A stretch of DNA of 28,667 bases from an uncultured Megasphaera sp. GTDB lineage: Bacteria > Bacillota > Negativicutes > Veillonellales > Megasphaeraceae. A program made the translations under genes and the position numbers. The notes under the pieces are model-generated. The model was not told the DNA's origin. It did not search any database and worked only from the letters and a program-made list of their open reading frames with translations. The stretch lies in contig NZ_CATWFF010000005.1 of assembly GCF_958350005.1 (NCBI RefSeq), positions 1 through 28,667 of the forward strand, written 5' to 3'. Each line of letters begins with the position of its first letter. Position 1 is the stretch's first letter. Positions 24,575 through 28,667 of this stretch are shown here, one piece after another.

Positions 24575-25506
24575 TGAAAAACTTGAAGCTTCTATTTATG
24601 GGAACGCCGGACTTTTCCGTTCCGTCCCTTCAGGCCCTTCATGACCGGGGATATGACATTGCAGCCGTATATACGCAGCCTGACAAACAGCGGGGGCGGG
24701 GGAAAAAGGTATCCTATTCGCCGGTTAAAGAAAAAGCCCTGGAACTGGGCCTGCCTGTGTTTCAGCCTGAAAGCCTGCGGGATCCTGCCGTCATCGATCA
24801 GATCCGCACACTCTGCCCCGATGTCATTATCGTCATTGCCTATGGGAAAATTCTGCCCAAGGCAATCCTGGATATTCCTGCCTGGGGCTGCCTGAATGTG
24901 CATGGATCGCTGCTGCCAAAGTACCGCGGTGCCGCACCGATTCAGTATGCCGTTAAAAACGGCGACGCCGTCAGCGGCGTAACGATTATGCTCCTCGACG
25001 AAGGCATGGATACAGGGGATATTCTGAAAAAAGCGGAAATCCCCCTGGATTCCAAGGAAACGACAGGAACGCTGTTTGAAAAATTATCGGTTCTCGGAGC
25101 TGATACCTTGTGTACGGTCCTCGATACGCTGGCAGACTGTGAAGCACACCGTACGGCGCAGCATGAAGCAGACGCCACGTATACGGCCAAGATCGGCAAA
25201 GAACTGGCAGCCATTGACTGGACACAGGATGCGGCCGTCATTGAACGGCTTATCCGCACCCTCGATCCCCATCCGGGAGCTTATACGATGTGGGATGGAA
25301 AACGGCTGAAAATCTGGGCTGCTGATGTAGTTCCCGGAACCGATGCTCTGCCGGGGACGATTATTGGCGTAACGAAGAAAACCTTTACGGTTCAGACCGG
25401 GAGCCAGGCCCTCTGTATCCGGGAAGTGCAGCCGGAAAGCCGCAGGCGCATGGCGACGGCTCAGTTCCTGCAGGGCCTGTCAATTCCCGAAGGTGTGCAG
25501 CTATAG
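24574..25506 (+). CDS. fmt: Methionyl-tRNA formyltransferase
   Basis: Formylates Met-tRNA(fMet) using 10-formyltetrahydrofolate. It has 310 residues, the normal length. The N-terminal catalytic domain contains NVHGSLLPKYRGAAPIQYA (catalytic Asn and His) and LLDEGMDTGDIL (catalytic Asp region). The C-terminal oligonucleotide-binding-like domain starts near residue 205. ATG 24574 overlaps the def stop by one base. DUF116 follows closely. Confidence 0.97.
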   Translation: MKNLKLLFMGTPDFSVPSLQALHDRGYDIAAVYTQPDKQRGRGKKVSYSPVKEKALELGLPVFQPESLRDPAVIDQIRTLCPDVIIVIAYGKILPKAILDIPAWGCLNVHGSLLPKYRGAAPIQYAVKNGDAVSGVTIMLLDEGMDTGDILKKAEIPLDSKETTGTLFEKLSVLGADTLCTVLDTLADCEAHRTAQHEADATYTAKIGKELAAIDWTQDAAVIERLIRTLDPHPGAYTMWDGKRLKIWAADVVPGTDALPGTIIGVTKKTFTVQTGSQALCIREVQPESRRRMATAQFLQGLSIPEGVQL

Positions 25507-25517
25507 GAGTGAATAAT

Positions 25518-26336
25518 ATGGCAAAGCAAAGGGGAGGTATGACCGTATTTCTGTGTATATACGGCATCGTCGCAGCGGCTGTATCGGCAGCTCTGATGGC
25601 TGGCTGGCTGCTCATTGAACCGGGTCTTGCACTGTATGCGCCGGTACTTACCGTACCGGCCTTTGCGGCAGCATCTTTCGGTGCAGCTGCCGTCATCGTC
25701 CTGTATCTGCTGCTGTGGGCCAGCGTTTTCTGCCGGCCCGTTCCGCTGGCTGTACGCCCGCTTCTTGGCTACCTGCGCCTGACCTTTCCTGCTGCCAAAA
25801 AGCTGGCAGCCTGCCTGCACCGGAAAGACGCCGTGTGCCGGGCCTATATTTCCTTTCTGAACCGCATGGTTCTTTCCGGCAGGCTCCGCGTAGCGCCGGA
25901 ACACGTGCTGGTGCTGGTGCCGCACTGCCTGCAGTGGGATCAGTGTCCTCATAAAATTACGCGAAACGTTCATAACTGCCGTCAGTGCGGCCATTGCCCC
26001 ATTGGCGACATCGTAGCCATGACCGATTCGCTGCACACGGCCTTTGCCGTTGCATCTGGCGGTACGCTGGCACGGCAGATTATCCGGGAGCAGCGCCCGC
26101 AGGCCATTATTGCCATTGCCTGTGAGCGGGACCTGATCAGCGGGCTGGAAGACGTGTTTCCCCTGCCGGCCGTTGGCCTTCTCAATTCTCTTCCTCACGG
26201 GCCATGCTTGAATACCGACGTAGACCTGGCGGCACTGCGCCGTCTCATAGATATGATTACAGGAGAACACCATGAATGTACGCGAAATAGCCTTGCAAAG
26301 TCTTCTGGCAATTTGCCGGGACGAAGCATACAGTAA
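25518..26336 (+). CDS. DUF116 domain membrane-anchored protein
   Basis: DUF116 protein of 272 residues with unknown function. Two hydrophobic N-terminal segments (about 8-32 and 38-70) suggest a membrane anchor. The cytosolic part has a cysteine cluster C137, C143, C154, C157 and C160 (HCLQWDQC, NCRQCGHC), then ACERDL and GPCLNT, which could bind a metal or iron-sulfur cluster. ATG 25518 lies eight bases after AGGAG (25505-25509); GTG 25509 is the alternative. The gene runs 65 bases into rsmB, and its last ~20 residues (from about ECTRNSLAKSS) look like a read-on tail past the usual end. Members often sit between fmt and rsmB in this class. Confidence 0.87.
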   Translation: MAKQRGGMTVFLCIYGIVAAAVSAALMAGWLLIEPGLALYAPVLTVPAFAAASFGAAAVIVLYLLLWASVFCRPVPLAVRPLLGYLRLTFPAAKKLAACLHRKDAVCRAYISFLNRMVLSGRLRVAPEHVLVLVPHCLQWDQCPHKITRNVHNCRQCGHCPIGDIVAMTDSLHTAFAVASGGTLARQIIREQRPQAIIAIACERDLISGLEDVFPLPAVGLLNSLPHGPCLNTDVDLAALRRLIDMITGEHHECTRNSLAKSSGNLPGRSIQ

Positions 26337-27600
26337 TATTGTCGTCTCTCAGGCCATTCAGAAACATAAACTGGCTGACCGGGACCGCCGCTTTTTTACG
26401 GAATTAGTATATGGAACGCTGCGGCAGCTGAACTATCTGGACTGGATTATTGCCAAGCTCAGTACGCGCAAACTGACGCAGCTTGATGCCCTGTGCCTGG
26501 CCATTGTGCGGCTGGGGCTGTACCAGATTTTCGGCATGACCAAAGTGCCCGAATCGGCAGCCTGCAACGAGTCGGTCAAGCTGGCGACCCGGCTGGGTAA
26601 CCGGGGCATGGCAAAGTTTGTCAATGCCATGCTGCGCAGCAGTATTCGCCGGCGCCGGGAATTTGCCATTCCTTCTGCCGAAGAAAACGAACATCTCCAT
26701 CTGTCCCTGACCTATCATCTGCCGGAATGGCTTGTGTCGGTATGGCTCAAGTCCTATGGGCGGGATGATACGATTGCGCTGTGCCAGTACTTTAATACGA
26801 TTCCTGTCCTGTGCCTGCGGACGAATACGGCCCGTATCAGCCGGGATGAACTGCTGCAGCGGCTTCAGGCCCAGCATATCCGGGCAGAAAAGGCCCGGTA
26901 TTCGCCGGAAGGCATTTATTTGCCGGAAATCCCCAATATTGGCGATTTGTCGATTTTGAAGGAAGGCCTGGCCATTATTCAGGATGAGCCGTCTCAGCTC
27001 GTCGCCCATGTCGTGGCGCCGGAAGCGCATGAAATGATCTTCGATGTCTGCGCGGCTCCAGGCGGCAAGACGACCCATCTGGCCGCACTGGGCGGACCGA
27101 CGTGTACCGTATACGGCGGCGATATTTACGAACATCGGCTGAAGCTCATTTCCTTTAATGCCCAGCGTCTGGGCCTGCCCAATGTGCGGACCATTCTGCA
27201 GAATGCCTGCACCATTGGCCATCCCTATGCCGGCAGAGCCGACCGGGTACTGGTCGATGCACCCTGCTCGGGCCTCGGTATTCTGCGGCATAAACTGGAT
27301 CTGCGGTGGCGAAAGAAAGCCAGCGACCTGCGGACCCTGCCGGCCCTGCAGCGGCGTATTCTGGACAGTGCCTCCCAGTGCGTACGGCCTGGCGGCGTCC
27401 TGGTATACAGTACGTGTACCATTCAGGATGCCGAAAATATCGACGTTGTCCGGCAGTTTCTGGACAGTCACAAGGACTTTCATGCTGAAAATGCAGCGCC
27501 TCTGTGCGGCATGGATCACGAAGGTCCCTTTGTGCAGATCCTGCCGCAGCGCGACGGCATGGACGGCTTTTTCATTGCACGCATGAGAAGGGATGGATAA
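26272..27600 (+). CDS. rsmB: 16S rRNA (cytosine-967-C5)-methyltransferase RsmB
   Basis: Methylates C967 of 16S rRNA using S-adenosylmethionine. It has 442 residues. The N-terminal NusB-like RNA-binding domain spans about 1-130, followed by the Rossmann methyltransferase. The SAM-binding block is DVCAAPGGKTTHLA. The two cysteines of the m5C mechanism are C332 (DAPCSG) and C382 (STCT). ATG 26272 has AGGAGA at 26261-26266. It overlaps the upstream gene by 65 bases and the downstream gene by eight. Confidence 0.96.
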   Translation: MNVREIALQSLLAICRDEAYSNIVVSQAIQKHKLADRDRRFFTELVYGTLRQLNYLDWIIAKLSTRKLTQLDALCLAIVRLGLYQIFGMTKVPESAACNESVKLATRLGNRGMAKFVNAMLRSSIRRRREFAIPSAEENEHLHLSLTYHLPEWLVSVWLKSYGRDDTIALCQYFNTIPVLCLRTNTARISRDELLQRLQAQHIRAEKARYSPEGIYLPEIPNIGDLSILKEGLAIIQDEPSQLVAHVVAPEAHEMIFDVCAAPGGKTTHLAALGGPTCTVYGGDIYEHRLKLISFNAQRLGLPNVRTILQNACTIGHPYAGRADRVLVDAPCSGLGILRHKLDLRWRKKASDLRTLPALQRRILDSASQCVRPGGVLVYSTCTIQDAENIDVVRQFLDSHKDFHAENAAPLCGMDHEGPFVQILPQRDGMDGFFIARMRRDG

Positions 27601-28630
27601 AGGCATGACCGTATTTGACATGACCAGGGCGCAGCTGCAGCAGTTTCTCGTTGACCACGGCATGAAGCGGTTTCGCGCCGATCAGATCTTTCATTACATA
27701 TATAAGCAATCCGTCTTTTCCTGGGAAGACATGGTACTCCTGCCTAAAGGAGACCGCAGCCGACTGGAGGAACTGCTTCCCATCTATTTTCCCACTGTCG
27801 TATCGTCCCTGGAAGCGCCGGACGGACAGACTGTGAAGCTGCTGCTGCAGCTTCACGACGGCAATACCGTAGAAACGGTGCTGATGAAGCACGATTACGG
27901 CAATTCTGTCTGTCTGTCGTCCCAGGTAGGCTGTGCCGTCAACTGCGCCTTCTGTGCATCGGCCAAGAACGGCTTTGTCCGCAATCTGACGGCAGGAGAA
28001 ATAATGCTGCAGCTCCTGGCTTTCCGCCGGTATGTGACTGATGAACTGCATTCCATCGTCCTCATGGGGACTGGCGAGCCCTTGTTGAATTACGACAATG
28101 TACTGCAGTTTCTGCACGTGCTCCACGAAAAAGACGGACTCTATTTAAGTTACCGCAATATGACCTTGTCTACAGCAGGCATTGTGCCGCGCATCTATGA
28201 TCTGGCTGACGAAGGGATTCCCATTACCCTGGCCATTTCCCTGCATGCACCGTCAGACGCCCTGCGGCGGCGGATTATGCCCATTGCTGAGACCTATTCT
28301 GTTGCCGATATTGTCAGGGCAGCCGATGTGTATTTTCAGAAAACGGGACGGAAAGTGACGTACGAATATATTCTGATCCGAGATGTTACGTGCAGTCTGT
28401 CCTGTGCCAAAGAGCTCGTACAGCTCCTTAAGGGCAAGAATATTCTCGTCAACGCCATTCCCATTAATGACAATTATGATGTAGGCCTGTACCGGCCGGC
28501 GGAAGCGGATATGGATGCTTTCGTCTCCTACGTCCGGCGTCATGGCCTGTCCATTACGCTGCGCCGGGAAATGGGCAGTCAGATACAGGCAGCCTGCGGC
28601 CAGCTTCGCATTAAGCGGGAAACTATTTGA
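27593..28630 (+). CDS. rlmN: 23S rRNA (adenine-2503-C2)-methyltransferase RlmN
   Basis: Radical SAM enzyme that methylates A2503 of 23S rRNA, and in some species A37 of tRNA. It has 345 residues. Cluster cysteines are C114, C118 and C121 (CAVNCAFC). The two mechanistic cysteines align as C107 (VCLSSQVGC) and C335 (AACGQL near the end). After the cluster it reads FCASAKNGFVRNLT. The start is uncertain: ATG 27593 overlaps the rsmB stop by eight bases, and ATG 27605 (MTVFDMTR) also fits the family. No terminator is visible in the remaining 37 bases. Confidence 0.97.
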   Translation: MDKGMTVFDMTRAQLQQFLVDHGMKRFRADQIFHYIYKQSVFSWEDMVLLPKGDRSRLEELLPIYFPTVVSSLEAPDGQTVKLLLQLHDGNTVETVLMKHDYGNSVCLSSQVGCAVNCAFCASAKNGFVRNLTAGEIMLQLLAFRRYVTDELHSIVLMGTGEPLLNYDNVLQFLHVLHEKDGLYLSYRNMTLSTAGIVPRIYDLADEGIPITLAISLHAPSDALRRRIMPIAETYSVADIVRAADVYFQKTGRKVTYEYILIRDVTCSLSCAKELVQLLKGKNILVNAIPINDNYDVGLYRPAEADMDAFVSYVRRHGLSITLRREMGSQIQAACGQLRIKRETI

Positions 28631-28655
28631 CATGTTGTATAGAATATGATATGAA
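28627..28655 (+). promoter_or_regulatory. Possible promoter for the gene beyond the window
   Basis: TTGACA (28627-28632) overlaps the rlmN stop; TATGAA (28650-28655) follows 17 bases later. The -10 is a 4 of 6 match, so this is tentative. Confidence 0.35.
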
Positions 28656-28667
28656 TTAGAATATATG

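Overview
The window looks like a chromosomal housekeeping segment of a Firmicute of the Negativicutes class, most likely Megasphaera or a close relative. This rests on moderately high GC, strong AGGAGG-type ribosome sites, a SAM-I riboswitch ahead of metK, Gram-positive-type genes (RemA/DUF370, RqcH, the phoH-ybeY-cdd-era-recO group) and the order yicC-remA-gmk-rpoZ-coaBC ... priA-def-fmt-DUF116-rsmB-rlmN. The species is an inference. All genes but one (rqcH) are on the + strand. I found no tRNA, rRNA, CRISPR array, prophage or insertion sequence, and no gene-free stretch longer than 300 bases.

Region 1 (1-9975) is one tight operon. It runs from a promoter at 7-17 through a B12-binding radical SAM protein, a TIGR01212-type radical SAM protein, phoH, ybeY, cdd, era, a CBS/CorC membrane protein, recO, a MATE transporter and a HAD phosphatase, and ends at a strong terminator (9921-9975). 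Genes overlap or are separated by at most about 35 bases. The HAD gene is frame-disrupted, and the CBS/CorC gene has no ordinary start codon where one is expected.

Region 2 (9986-12112) is a metal-response cassette. A consensus promoter carries two 16-bp CsoR-like operator sites in opposite orientation. It is followed by a 52-residue two-helix membrane protein too short for routine gene calling, and then a P1B-type metal ATPase whose phosphorylation motif reads DKTET instead of DKTGT.

Region 3 (12171-16870) holds dcd translationally coupled to a P1-family (DmpA/NylC-like) self-cleaving peptidase, a long hairpin, an unrecognised helical protein, and the minus-strand rqcH gene, which overlaps the unrecognised gene tail to tail.

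Region 4 (16806-21641) holds yicC-remA-gmk-rpoZ-coaBC (RNA turnover, matrix/biofilm regulation, GMP kinase, RNA polymerase omega, CoA synthesis), then metK under a SAM-I riboswitch with its own terminator.

Region 5 (21665-28667) holds priA, then def-fmt-DUF116-rsmB-rlmN from a promoter at 24042-24052. These genes link replication restart, N-terminal formyl-methionine handling and rRNA methylation. The best candidates for something undescribed are the small membrane protein with its paired operators and atypical ATPase, and the unrecognised protein at 14002-15009.
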